A DNA stretch of 64,000 nt from Variovorax boronicumulans (GTDB taxonomy: Bacteria > Pseudomonadota > Gammaproteobacteria > Burkholderiales > Burkholderiaceae_C). A program made the translations under genes and the position numbers. The stretch is taken from assembly GCF_007677875.1 (NCBI RefSeq), contig NZ_VEDO01000001.1, forward strand, positions 62,001 through 126,000, in the 5' to 3' direction. Numbering within the stretch: the first letter of the stretch is position 1; every line of letters begins with the position of its first letter. The notes under the pieces are model-generated. The model saw nothing but the letters and a program-made list of their open reading frames with translations, did not search any database and was not told the DNA's origin. Shown here one piece after another: positions 26,847 to 33,930 of this stretch.

Positions 26847-29194
26847 GCCGTCACCAGCACTTTCCGTGTGCCGCGCTCGTCGCACGGGCCCACCACACCC
26901 TTCGCCTCTAACTTGCCCAGCACCAGCCTGGCCGTGTCGTGGCCGATCCGCAGGCCAGTTTTCAACTGCCGGACGCTGGCCTTCTGCTCGGCGACAACCA
27001 ACGCGGCCGCCCGCTCTAGGAGCGCGCCGTCGACGATCACGGCCTGGCTATCCTGTGGCCCCAAGGGCGGCGGCGACGCGCCGCCAGCGGTGGGCGCGAC
27101 CGGGGCCAGGGCGTCAGCCACTGGCCCCGCTTCGTTGCCTTGCGGCGCGTCAGCGCCGCCTGGATTGACTCCGCCAGCATCGACGCCGGCGCTGAGCTCG
27201 GGGTGCGCATCGGCAGGTGCCGATGCCTCAATGCCCTGCATCGCGGCAGCGATGCCTTGCATTGCTTCTGCGGCGGAAGTCTTGGCCTTGCCCGGCGCGA
27301 CGCCGCCGGCGCGCGCAGCGGGGCGTTGAGGCTTTGCCACACGCGAAGCACGCGCCGGCGCAGCAGGGGCGAGGGGTAGATCCGCCTGCGCGAATTCTTC
27401 GAGGGAGTGGCCGTCGGCGAGCTTGACCTCAACCCACTTCGGCTTCTTGCCGCGGCCCGTCCAGGTGGCGCCTGTCATGGGGTCGCGGTACTTCGCGGCC
27501 GGCTTGTCAGCGGAGGTGGGCGGCTGCGCCTTCACGCGGCCGTCCAGTTCTCCCCGCACCTTGCGCTGCACCGCGCGCAGGTCGAAGTCGATAGCGTCAG
27601 CCACTGCAGTGATCCTGTTGGCCGGGTTGGGCTTGCCGGTGCCATAGCTAGTCACGTTGCGGGTGTCGTGCTCCATCAGCACCACCAGCACAGCGGCCAT
27701 CAGTGCGCCGTGCTCGGCCTCGGCCAGGTGCGCGGTGATGCCGTCGAGCGCCGCGATCTTGCCCAGGCCCAGCACCTTGGCGATGTGGCCGCGCTCGTCC
27801 TGCGTGAGCCCGCCCAGCAGCATGCTCGCGATGCTGCGGGCGATGGGCGCCGGCAGGTCGCAGGGCAGTGCATCGGTCAGCATCACCGGGTGCATCTGCT
27901 CAATGGCGGCCGCACGCCACTTGCGCTCGAAGGCCTCTTGTTCCTCGCGCTCCCGCTCGGCCGGGCTGATGTCGCGTTTCGCCCGTGCTTGGCGCGCGTC
28001 GATGAGCTCGCGGTCCCTGAGCAGCTGGTTGACGGTGGCGGTGGGGAGCACCTCGATGAGCTTGCCGCTGTGCGGGCTATGCACCAGCACCGGGGTGGGG
28101 GCGTCGTCGCCCAGCAGGGCCTTGAGCGCCTTGCCCGAGCCAGTGCGCTCGTCGGGCTTGTCCAGGCGCTTGTAGCCCTCGAGCGTGCCGCGGTCCTCGT
28201 TCCACTGGTGGGGGATCACCTCCCTGGCCTCGCGGCCGGTGATGACGGTCTGCCCGCGCTCGGCTGCCTTGGCGACGATGGCTGCATCGTGCGCGGCTTC
28301 CTTTTCGCGGTAGCACGTCGGGTTCGTGCAGATGTCTGCACCCTTCACGTCTGCGAACAGATCGGGGTTCGCGCCCGTTCGGTTGGGGCACTCGCCGCAG
28401 GCGCCGGCGGCTGGTACCAGGGCGGCGTCGGCGATCTTGAACCGGGCTTTGCCCAGCGGCAGCATGACGTTCTCCCGCACCCACTTGCGAAAGCTGTCGT
28501 AGCTGTGGCGTGGCACGCCTTCGTAGTCGGTGGCCAGCGCTTCCTCGAGCGCCCGGGCCTGCAGCTTGGCGTCAGGGATGCGGGCGATGTACTCGCCCAT
28601 GCTCGCGTTGAGGGTGCCAGCGTTCAACGCGGCGCAGCCGTCGGGGATCAGATCGAGCAGCTTGAGTCGGTTGTACACGTGGGTGCGGCTCTTGCCGATG
28701 CGCTGGCCCAGGTTTTCCTTCTGAATGCTTGTCTCGGCCAGCACGCGGGCCAGGGCCGCGGCTTCCTCCAGCGCCGTGAGGTCGTCGCGCTGCGCGTTCT
28801 CGGTCAGCTGGATCTCGAGCACTTGGCCGTCGTCCAGATGCCGCATCAGGGCCGGGACGTTGGCCATGCCCGCGAGCCTGCTGGCCCTGTACCGGCGCTC
28901 GCCTGCCACGATCTCATACGCCGGCCGGGGCCGGTGTCCTGCCGTGTCGGCCATGTACTTGGCGGGCAGGGGGCGAATGAGGATCGGCGTATGCACGCCG
29001 GCCACGGCAATGTTGTCCGCCAGCTGCTGGAGCTTGCCCTCGTCGAAGCGCTTGCGCGGGTTCGTGGGGCTGGGCCAAAGCTCCGTGAGGGTCGGCGTGA
29101 TGAACTCGCCGCCGGTGACAGGCGCGGGGCCGGCGGCAGGCGCTTCGATCGCGGCTGTGTCGCCGCCCGTGGGGTATTCGTTGAGGGGCATCAT
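26843..29194 (-). CDS. ParB-like protein with added H-NS-type and FtsK-gamma-like DNA-binding segments
   Basis: A 783-residue multidomain phage protein. Residues about 30-130 are a ParB/Srx N-terminal domain (SPTNPRKRFDEGKLQQLADN, then IVAGERRYRASRLAG), and 140-210 hold the ParB helix-turn-helix region (LGQRIGKSRTHVYNRLKLLD). Four cysteines in ACGECPNRTG and DICTNPTCYREK (about 265-295) may bind a metal. Residues about 565-588 carry the H-NS C-terminal motif (KYRDPMTGATWTGRGKKPKW). The last 65 or so residues resemble the FtsK gamma winged helix (VRQLKTGLRIGHDTARLVL, then GVVGPCDERGTRKVL). Ribosome-coupled overlaps join it to both neighbours. It likely organises or silences DNA; the biochemical role is inference. 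Confidence 0.8.
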   Translation of the reverse strand: MMPLNEYPTGGDTAAIEAPAAGPAPVTGGEFITPTLTELWPSPTNPRKRFDEGKLQQLADNIAVAGVHTPILIRPLPAKYMADTAGHRPRPAYEIVAGERRYRASRLAGMANVPALMRHLDDGQVLEIQLTENAQRDDLTALEEAAALARVLAETSIQKENLGQRIGKSRTHVYNRLKLLDLIPDGCAALNAGTLNASMGEYIARIPDAKLQARALEEALATDYEGVPRHSYDSFRKWVRENVMLPLGKARFKIADAALVPAAGACGECPNRTGANPDLFADVKGADICTNPTCYREKEAAHDAAIVAKAAERGQTVITGREAREVIPHQWNEDRGTLEGYKRLDKPDERTGSGKALKALLGDDAPTPVLVHSPHSGKLIEVLPTATVNQLLRDRELIDARQARAKRDISPAEREREEQEAFERKWRAAAIEQMHPVMLTDALPCDLPAPIARSIASMLLGGLTQDERGHIAKVLGLGKIAALDGITAHLAEAEHGALMAAVLVVLMEHDTRNVTSYGTGKPNPANRITAVADAIDFDLRAVQRKVRGELDGRVKAQPPTSADKPAAKYRDPMTGATWTGRGKKPKWVEVKLADGHSLEEFAQADLPLAPAAPARASRVAKPQRPAARAGGVAPGKAKTSAAEAMQGIAAAMQGIEASAPADAHPELSAGVDAGGVNPGGADAPQGNEAGPVADALAPVAPTAGGASPPPLGPQDSQAVIVDGALLERAAALVVAEQKASVRQLKTGLRIGHDTARLVLGKLEAKGVVGPCDERGTRKVLVTA

Positions 29195-29904
29195 GGGGCC
29201 TTGCGTGCGTTAGAAAGAAGGGCTTGGACGGCCGTGGTCGCTTCGCCGAGGGCGACTTGGGCGGTCACCAGGGCCTGGACGACGCTGCTCATCTGCTCGC
29301 CCAGGGTGGCAGGTGCCGTTGCGAACTGCGACGTGTCGGCGAGTCGCAGCGTGCATGGCGCGACGGGAGGGGGCTCGTAGCCTGGCAGCGCGAAGGCCGC
29401 CAACGAGCCGATCCTGAACTTCTGCAGGGCGCCGGCTTTCAGGGCCGTCTCGAACACCTGGTAGATGCCGCTGCGCGACACTCCGAAGCGGTGCTGGACG
29501 TCGCTGTAGAGCACGTGCCCGCCATGGGTGCGCAGGTGCTCGAGGACGCGCTCTACAGCGCTACCGGCGCGCGGCTTGTAGCCGCGGCTTTCCTTCGCCG
29601 CTCCGGCCTGAATGGACCGCGGGCCGGGCAGCGGGCGCGGTGGGCGGTGCATCGGCGACACCGAGGGCGGCAGCTGCGTGGGCATCGGCTGGGTCGCTGG
29701 CTGGGCCGGTGCGGCCGGCGGTGGACTGCGCCGCTGCTCGCGCATCTGCTCTGGCAGCACCTGGCGACCGTTGACGAGGCTGGGCACCCGGAAGGCGGCC
29801 AGGGCGCCGGGGCGCGCTGGGGTGCTCGCCGGTGGCACGTACGCGCCGACGGGTGCGAAGCGTGCATTGGCCGGTGCCGTGTAGGCGCGGGCTCCGACCT
29901 TCAT
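29191..29904 (-). CDS. Early phage protein with a possible winged-helix domain
   Basis: A 237-residue protein. The first 100 residues are Pro/Ala-rich and probably disordered. Residues about 115-175 (AVERVLEHLRTHGGHVLYSD, then RFGVSRSGIYQVFETALKAG) look like a winged helix-turn-helix. The C-terminus is helical and Ala-rich. Its stop overlaps the ParB-like gene's start, so the two may act together. Family not recognised. Confidence 0.6.
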   Translation of the reverse strand: MKVGARAYTAPANARFAPVGAYVPPASTPARPGALAAFRVPSLVNGRQVLPEQMREQRRSPPPAAPAQPATQPMPTQLPPSVSPMHRPPRPLPGPRSIQAGAAKESRGYKPRAGSAVERVLEHLRTHGGHVLYSDVQHRFGVSRSGIYQVFETALKAGALQKFRIGSLAAFALPGYEPPPVAPCTLRLADTSQFATAPATLGEQMSSVVQALVTAQVALGEATTAVQALLSNARKAP

Positions 29905-30584
29905 GCTGCCTGCTCCAGTGCTCGGCGACCCTGCCAGGCCGCGAGAACCTGCTGCTGCAGGTGTGGCACGTCGTAGTTGTTGCCGATGACTGTGTCAGGG
30001 CCGAAAGCCGACCCGTCGTTCTCGCTGCTGTGCTCCTGCGGCGCGACCTCGCGGCCTGGTCGTTTGATCTGCCAGAGCAAGCCTTGGTACTGGCGCACCA
30101 GGTCCGCTTCGTGCTGATATCGCACGTCGGTGATCACGAAGCGCGACGCCTCAGCTCGGCGGAACATCTCGCTGATGCGCATGGCCACCGGCGTGAGCCA
30201 ATAGCCCGCGGTGGAGGCCACGCGCCACTCGGTGCCCCACAAGCGCATGATCTGGCGCGGCGAGCGCGCGCACCGCATGTCAAGCACGACGCCGCGGCGG
30301 CCGTGATGCGTTTGCATGGCGAGGATGAACCCGGCTTGGGTGCAACGTTCCAGCGCGAGGGCGGGGGTCGGCGAGTCCTTGGTCGCGCGGTCAACGAAGA
30401 TCCGCGGGTCGACGCCGAACGCCTGGGTGACTTCCGCACGCAGGGCGTCAGCGAAGGCGATGCGGACGAACCCGCAATGAGTCGCGAGCAATTGGCCGAC
30501 GGTGTCCTTGCCTGCGTCCTGCGCGCCGGTCAGGCCGACGACATGGAGCGTGCGTGGTTGGTGGTGGGTACAAGAACGCGTCAC
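29901..30584 (-). CDS. Phage deoxynucleoside monophosphate kinase
   Basis: A 227-residue P-loop kinase. The Walker A segment is GLTGAQDAGKDTVGQLL at about 17-33, followed by IAFADALRAEV. The C-terminal FVITDVRYQHEADLVRQ block is typical of phage dNMP kinases (T4 gp1-like). It should convert dNMPs to dNDPs for phage DNA synthesis. The start is GTG 30584, in a GTGA overlap with the upstream gene; the longer frame is spurious. Confidence 0.85.
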   Translation of the reverse strand: MTRSCTHHQPRTLHVVGLTGAQDAGKDTVGQLLATHCGFVRIAFADALRAEVTQAFGVDPRIFVDRATKDSPTPALALERCTQAGFILAMQTHHGRRGVVLDMRCARSPRQIMRLWGTEWRVASTAGYWLTPVAMRISEMFRRAEASRFVITDVRYQHEADLVRQYQGLLWQIKRPGREVAPQEHSSENDGSAFGPDTVIGNNYDVPHLQQQVLAAWQGRRALEQAA

Positions 30585-30928
30585 GCGATGTCCTTTCGGG
30601 TGGGGTCTGCCGCGCTGACGGTCACGGCGTTGGGAACTAGCAGGCGCAGGCCAGTGATGGGCGCCTGAACGGTTACAAGCTCGCCGGCCTTCAGGCGGCG
30701 TGCTTCGGCTTCCGCTTCGGCCTGCTGGCCGAAGGCGTAGGGGCGCTCGACGTGGATCACCCCGCGAGTGGGGCTGTCGCTCTCGATGTCCATGCAAAGC
30801 ACGGGCACCGCGTGGCCTTCGTTGTCGAGCACCTTGGCGCGGGTTTCCGGCGGGCGCATGAGACGGCCAGTGAAGACGGCGAGGATGTCGGCGGCCGCCA
30901 GCAGATCGCCCTGGAGGCCTACGGTCAT
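30581..30928 (-). CDS. Hypothetical early phage protein
   Basis: A 115-residue protein from ATG 30928 (MTVGLQGDLLAAADILAVFT), overlapping the upstream stop by 4 bases. It has a beta-rich middle (GVIHVERPYAFGQQAEAEAE) and an apparent barrel-like C-terminus (GELVTVQAPITGLRLLVP). No family is recognised. Position before the dNMP kinase suggests a role in nucleic-acid metabolism. Confidence 0.6.
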   Translation of the reverse strand: MTVGLQGDLLAAADILAVFTGRLMRPPETRAKVLDNEGHAVPVLCMDIESDSPTRGVIHVERPYAFGQQAEAEAEARRLKAGELVTVQAPITGLRLLVPNAVTVSAADPTRKDIA

Positions 30929-31104
30929 GGCCGGGCGCCGGCGCGAGCCTTGAACCAGTCGCCGACCCGCTGGAGCAGCGCCCGGCGCACGTGCTTGGGC
31001 GGCCAGACCAGGTAAGCCACGATGCTGGCGAAGCACACGATCCAGACGATGAAGATCGCAAGGGCCACCGTCTTGTCGCTGGGCAGTTCGGCCAGCATGC
31101 TCAC
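30925..31104 (-). CDS. Small single-pass membrane protein
   Basis: 59 residues from GTG 31104 (GTGA overlap); ATG 31098 is an alternative. There is one strong hydrophobic helix (VALAIFIVWIVCFASIVAYL, about 13-34) followed by a basic tail (KHVRRALLQRVGDWFKARAG), giving a probable C-in or amphipathic anchor. Function is unknown. Confidence 0.6.
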   Translation of the reverse strand: MSMLAELPSDKTVALAIFIVWIVCFASIVAYLVWPPKHVRRALLQRVGDWFKARAGARP

Positions 31105-31343
31105 GTGGCCGGTCCTGCGCGGCGGCACTTGAGGTGCCCGTCGCGTGCCTTTTCCAGGCGGGCGTTGAACCCGAACTGTTCGCGGCACTGCTCGATGGCG
31201 GCCTGGCGGCGCTGTGCGCGCTCGAGCGGCGAGGCTTCATCGTCGTAGAAGGAATTGCACCCCGCGACGACCGCGATGGCGAGGCCGATGACGATGGCGA
31301 GCATGTAGTCGCGGATCGTGGAGGTTTCGCGTTCAGCGCTCAT
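31101..31343 (-). CDS. Small membrane or lipoprotein-like early protein
   Basis: 80 residues. A hydrophobic segment (YMLAIVIGLAIAVVAGC, about 13-29) ends in a cysteine in a lipobox-like setting, then a charged helical tail with two more cysteines follows. ATGA overlap with the gene above and GTGA overlap with the gene below. Function is unknown. Confidence 0.6.
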   Translation of the reverse strand: MSAERETSTIRDYMLAIVIGLAIAVVAGCNSFYDDEASPLERAQRRQAAIEQCREQFGFNARLEKARDGHLKCRRAGPAT

Positions 31344-31606
31344 GCTGTCACCTCGACCAAGCTGCCAAAGTCGTTGACCACTGCGCTCGCTGCGGGCCAG
31401 TGGCCGAAGGTGATCTGTACGTCCATCACCCGCCAGTGGCGACCCTGGTGATGGCGGAGCCATAGCTTGTCGTCGCACATGCAGACGGTGCTGCGTAGGC
31501 TGTGGACGATGCGGGGGTCGATGCCGCGAGGGCGGATGTGGCGGTCCGGGCTGGCGGCCACGGCGGCCTGCAGCGCGCGCCGGTCGGAAAGGTGGCGCGG
31601 GCTCAC
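31340..31606 (-). CDS. Hypothetical early phage protein
   Basis: 88 residues, GTG start at 31606 overlapping the upstream stop. It has CMCDDKLWLRHHQGRHWRVM in the middle and many His/Arg/Trp residues. No domain is recognised. It is placed second in the leftward early operon. Confidence 0.5.
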   Translation of the reverse strand: MSPRHLSDRRALQAAVAASPDRHIRPRGIDPRIVHSLRSTVCMCDDKLWLRHHQGRHWRVMDVQITFGHWPAASAVVNDFGSLVEVTA

Positions 31607-31902
31607 TGCAGAACCCTCGGTGCGCCGATATGCAGTAGGCCGCCGCGTTCGCGGATTTGCTGCACCAGCTCATAGTGGTACGTCTGCGAGCGGTAGTGCC
31701 CCTTGCTCAGGGCGCTGTAGTCGCGCTTTCGCCGCGGGTTCGTCGCGAGTTTGCGGGCCATGTGATCAAGGCGATCCACGTCCTCGCGGTACTCCGCTTC
31801 CAGCGGCAGATACAGGTCGCGCAGCCGCGACCGGTCGATGGTCAGCGTTGCGCTGGACCCGGTTGGCGCCTGGTCGGCGCGTCGCTTTGCAGACGTCTGC
31901 AT
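31603..31902 (-). CDS. First gene of the leftward early operon, unknown function
   Basis: 99 residues, basic and helical (LYLPLEAEYREDVDRLDHMA, then KRDYSALSKGHYRSQTYHYE). ATG 31902 follows a GGAG site and lies 40 bases downstream of the PL -10 element. Lambda has the N antiterminator in an early leftward position, and small basic proteins there invite that comparison. No N-type motif is visible, so this is only a positional analogy. Confidence 0.6.
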   Translation of the reverse strand: MQTSAKRRADQAPTGSSATLTIDRSRLRDLYLPLEAEYREDVDRLDHMARKLATNPRRKRDYSALSKGHYRSQTYHYELVQQIRERGGLLHIGAPRVLQ

Positions 31903-31941
31903 TGATCCACTCCATCCGGCGGGGAATAGCCGGGCGAGCGG

Positions 31942-31970
31942 ATGGTAAGTCGGCTAACTCACTACGTCAA
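31942..31970 (-). promoter_or_regulatory. Early leftward promoter (PL-like)
   Basis: On the minus strand, -35 TTGACG (31965-31970), a 17-base spacer and -10 TACCAT (31942-31947). The -35 overlaps the middle operator and the -10 overlaps the first operator, so repressor binding would block RNA polymerase. Confidence 0.65.
31945..31958. promoter_or_regulatory. Operator copy 1 of the left control region
   Basis: GTAAGTCGGCTAAC, a full match to the palindromic consensus GTwAGynnrCTwAC derived from the six copies in this immunity region. Centre 31951.5. It overlaps the PL -10. Confidence 0.7.
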
Positions 31971-31980
31971 GCATGCTTAT
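31967..31980. promoter_or_regulatory. Operator copy 2 of the left control region
   Basis: TCAAGCATGCTTAT, with a perfect inner palindrome AAGCATGCTT. It matches 9 of the 12 defined consensus positions. Its centre, 31973.5, is exactly 22 bp from copies 1 and 3. Confidence 0.6.
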
Positions 31981-31988
31981 CATTCTAT

Positions 31989-32002
31989 GTAGGCCCGCTA
32001 AC
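31989..32002. promoter_or_regulatory. Operator copy 3 of the left control region
   Basis: GTAGGCCCGCTAAC, with a single mismatch to the consensus. Centre 31995.5. Confidence 0.65.
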
Positions 32003-32033
32003 TAAGGGGTATTCAACCTACGGACGGCGAACG

Positions 32034-32059
32034 AAAAAAAACCGCCAGCGGGGCGGTTT
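32034..32059 (-). terminator. Intrinsic terminator of the repressor gene
   Basis: Stem AACCGCC/GGCGGTT (about 32040-32046 and 32052-32058). On the minus strand it is followed by a T-run of about 8 (the A-run at 32034-32041). It lies 24 bases beyond the repressor stop and insulates the repressor transcript from the PL region. Confidence 0.8.
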
Positions 32060-32081
32060 GCGGGGTGAAGCGAGATCGTGC

Positions 32082-32618
32082 TTACCTGTTGGGCTCCAGT
32101 GGGCTGAACCCCGTCTCCACTGGGTTGGCCTGTGCCCTGCCAAATGACGCACCTGCCGCAGGATCAGAGACTCTGAGTCTTTGGCTCTGCGCAATGGCAT
32201 CCGCCGTGCGGGCGGCATCACGCGCGACGTCGGGGTTTCGAATGGCCCGGAGAATCAGCGGCTCGATGCTCTCTCGGCTCATCTCATCCAGTGAGGCGAG
32301 CACGGCCGCCATCTGAACAATGGTGGTGCCAATCGAGGGCAGGGCTTGCACTGGCTCTTCGCTTTCCACAGGGTTCAGTGCGGCCTTAGGTAGCACCTTC
32401 GGCTCATCCCCGTATGCGATCCACAGCGCGTTCCACCCTGTGCGGCGTTCGAGAGCGACAGCGGCGCGCACGTTGTCGATTTTCTGCGTGGACCGGCCAC
32501 CGCGGCCGAACCACTGAGATACCGCTGAACTGCTGACCCCGCAGAGTTGGGCGATATCACCCACGCCGAGCCCGAAAACGCGCTCGAGTTCCTCCATGCG
32601 GTCTGCAAGATTGGGCAT
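32082..32618 (-). CDS. Prophage repressor (CI-like), without a LexA-type peptidase domain
   Basis: A 178-residue DNA-binding protein from ATG 32618. The N-terminal helix-turn-helix is clear (LGVGDIAQLCGVSSSAVSQWF, about residues 17-37), followed by a helical linker and a Ser/Ala-rich C-terminal half. The S24/LexA catalytic Ser-Lys pair and fold are not apparent, so RecA-driven self-cleavage is unlikely. The longer frame would start at 32651, but the shorter start is favoured because an operator copy lies exactly at 32619-32632. It is divergent from cro, like lambda cI, and very probably maintains lysogeny through the six palindromes. Confidence 0.8.
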   Translation of the reverse strand: MPNLADRMEELERVFGLGVGDIAQLCGVSSSAVSQWFGRGGRSTQKIDNVRAAVALERRTGWNALWIAYGDEPKVLPKAALNPVESEEPVQALPSIGTTIVQMAAVLASLDEMSRESIEPLILRAIRNPDVARDAARTADAIAQSQRLRVSDPAAGASFGRAQANPVETGFSPLEPNR

Positions 32619-32632
32619 GTAAGAGAGCTTAC
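32619..32632. promoter_or_regulatory. Operator copy 1 of the right control region
   Basis: GTAAGAGAGCTTAC, with arms GTAAG/CTTAC perfectly inverted and one mismatch to the consensus. It abuts the proposed repressor start codon, so binding here should limit repressor synthesis. Confidence 0.65.
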
Positions 32633-32643
32633 TTGAGGCATCC

Positions 32644-32657
32644 ATTAGCATGCTTGT
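32644..32657. promoter_or_regulatory. Operator copy 2 of the right control region
   Basis: ATTAGCATGCTTGT, with the inner palindrome AGCATGCT shared with the middle copy of the left region. It matches 9 of the 12 defined positions. Its centre is 25 bp from copy 1 and 23 bp from copy 3. Confidence 0.55.
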
Positions 32658-32682
32658 TTCGGCACGGTAAGTTTGCTAACAT
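32654..32682 (+). promoter_or_regulatory. Early rightward promoter (PR-like) driving cro
   Basis: -35 TTGTTT (32654-32659), a 17-base spacer and -10 TAACAT (32677-32682). The predicted start falls at or next to the ATG at 32690, so the cro message may be leaderless. It overlaps two operator copies. Confidence 0.5.
32667..32680. promoter_or_regulatory. Operator copy 3 of the right control region
   Basis: GTAAGTTTGCTAAC, a full match to the consensus. It overlaps the predicted spacer and -10 of the cro promoter. Confidence 0.7.
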
Positions 32683-32689
32683 GGGGCGC

Positions 32690-32926
32690 ATGCTCAAAAC
32701 ACGCGCAATTCTTCTGCTCGGCGGGTCCGTGGCTAAGGCCGCCGATGCCATAGGCATCAAGTCCTCGGCCGTGTCCCAATGGCCGGACGACCTGCCGCCC
32801 CGGTTGGCGGACCGCGTCATCGCCGCCTGCGTGCGAACCGGCGTCGAGATTCCCTCGGACGTGCTGCACGCGTCCCCGGCACGTGGGTCGCTGGCCGCTG
32901 GAGCACCGCAGGCGGCGCATGGTTGA
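32690..32926 (+). CDS. Cro-like repressor
   Basis: A 78-residue protein (MLKTRAILLLGGSVAKAADA) with a compact helix-turn-helix: VAKAADAIGIKSSAVSQWPD, the pattern of Cro/YdaS-type proteins that share operators with the adjacent repressor. It is divergent from the repressor gene. ATG 32681 (MGRMLK) is an in-frame alternative, but the -10 element overlaps it. It should switch off repressor synthesis during lytic growth. Confidence 0.75.
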   Translation: MLKTRAILLLGGSVAKAADAIGIKSSAVSQWPDDLPPRLADRVIAACVRTGVEIPSDVLHASPARGSLAAGAPQAAHG

Positions 32927-33034
32927 AGCGTTCATGACTAGTCCAGGAAGACGGGGCATGCGCAGAAGTGTCTTGAAACCAGGTTCACCCATCCATGCCC
33001 TTTGCGCCCCGGCAGGGGCAGGAGCACTTCTCCC

Positions 33035-33520
33035 ATGAATCTCGAGATGGCGATCCAGACGGCGGCGCACGCTTACCCGGGCGGGCTGAAGGCGTTGGCA
33101 GGCGCGATGTGCATGAGGTACGACAGCTTGAAGCACAAGGTGTCTGTGACCTACACGTCCGCGCACCTCAGCCCGAGTGAGTTGGCGATGCTGATCGATC
33201 TGGTCGGTCCCGCGCCGCTCCACGCGCTCTGCAGCGGTGCCGGATACGTTGCCATGCCGCTGCCTGCTGAGCCAGACGACGACGACTGCGTGGTGGCCGA
33301 ACTGGCGGAGGCCATGCACGAGGATGGGCAATTCGCGGCCACGACCTCTCGCGCTTACAGCGACCGGCGCTTCGACGCGCGCGAAATGGCCGCCATTGAG
33401 CGCGACGCACTCGATGCAATCACGGCCAAGACGCGTGTGGTGGCGGCCGCGCGCAAGGTCTTCAACGCAGGGCGCACCCCGCCTGAGCGGCGCGTGGCGC
33501 CGAAGGGCAGGAAGGCTTGA
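33035..33520 (+). CDS. Phage regulatory protein of the CII/CP76 family
   Basis: A 161-residue protein (MNLEMAIQTAAHAYPGGLKA, then YDSLKHKVSVTYTSAHLSPS). The N-terminal helix-turn-helix-like half is that of the phage regulatory CII (CP76) family, which sits after cro in many Burkholderiales and enterobacterial prophages. It is a likely transcription activator in the lysis/lysogeny decision. ATG 33035 has GGAG 10 bases upstream. The 108 bases between cro and this gene hold no gene. Confidence 0.75.
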   Translation: MNLEMAIQTAAHAYPGGLKALAGAMCMRYDSLKHKVSVTYTSAHLSPSELAMLIDLVGPAPLHALCSGAGYVAMPLPAEPDDDDCVVAELAEAMHEDGQFAATTSRAYSDRRFDAREMAAIERDALDAITAKTRVVAAARKVFNAGRTPPERRVAPKGRKA

Positions 33521-33521
33521 A

Positions 33522-33923
33522 ATGCTGAGCCCTGTCGTCTTGCCGCGCCGCGCGCGCGCCGATCTGCTGCCCACGCTGGCTTTGCGTGACGACGTCCGGC
33601 CCGTGGGGCGTCCCAGCGGCCAGCTGGGCGATGTGGCCCAGGCGCTACTGAACGCAGTACAGCGCTTGAGCACTCCAGAGCGCAGCCCCACGCAGCTCGA
33701 ACTGGCGCACGCTGCCCAGGTAGGGCGCATGGCCGCAGAACGCACGATGGGCAACCTCGTGCGGTCCGGCAAGGTCCGTATCGTGCGCAAGCGCTGGGTA
33801 GCCTATCGCACCAGCCCGGTGGCCGAATACGCGCCTGTCTGCGCCGATGCGCTGGCGGCCGCAGTCGATGCCCAGGCGGCCCCGGCGCGCCTGGCGATGG
33901 CCATCACGGCGATGGCGCGGTAG
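33522..33923 (+). CDS. Putative phage DNA-binding protein
   Basis: A 133-residue protein starting one base after the CII-family stop. A probable winged helix-turn-helix covers about 45-95 (RSPTQLELAHAAQVGRMAAE, then NLVRSGKVRIVRKRWVAYR). The position directly before the replication gene suggests an origin- or replication-related role. Family not identified. Confidence 0.65.
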   Translation: MLSPVVLPRRARADLLPTLALRDDVRPVGRPSGQLGDVAQALLNAVQRLSTPERSPTQLELAHAAQVGRMAAERTMGNLVRSGKVRIVRKRWVAYRTSPVAEYAPVCADALAAAVDAQAAPARLAMAITAMAR

Positions 33924-33930
33924 GGGCGGC

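Noticed and set aside
27407-29380. A 657-codon plus-strand open frame
   Set aside because: It is the shadow of the ParB-like gene. It has no ribosome binding site and repeats low-complexity GLGQV/HQH patterns.
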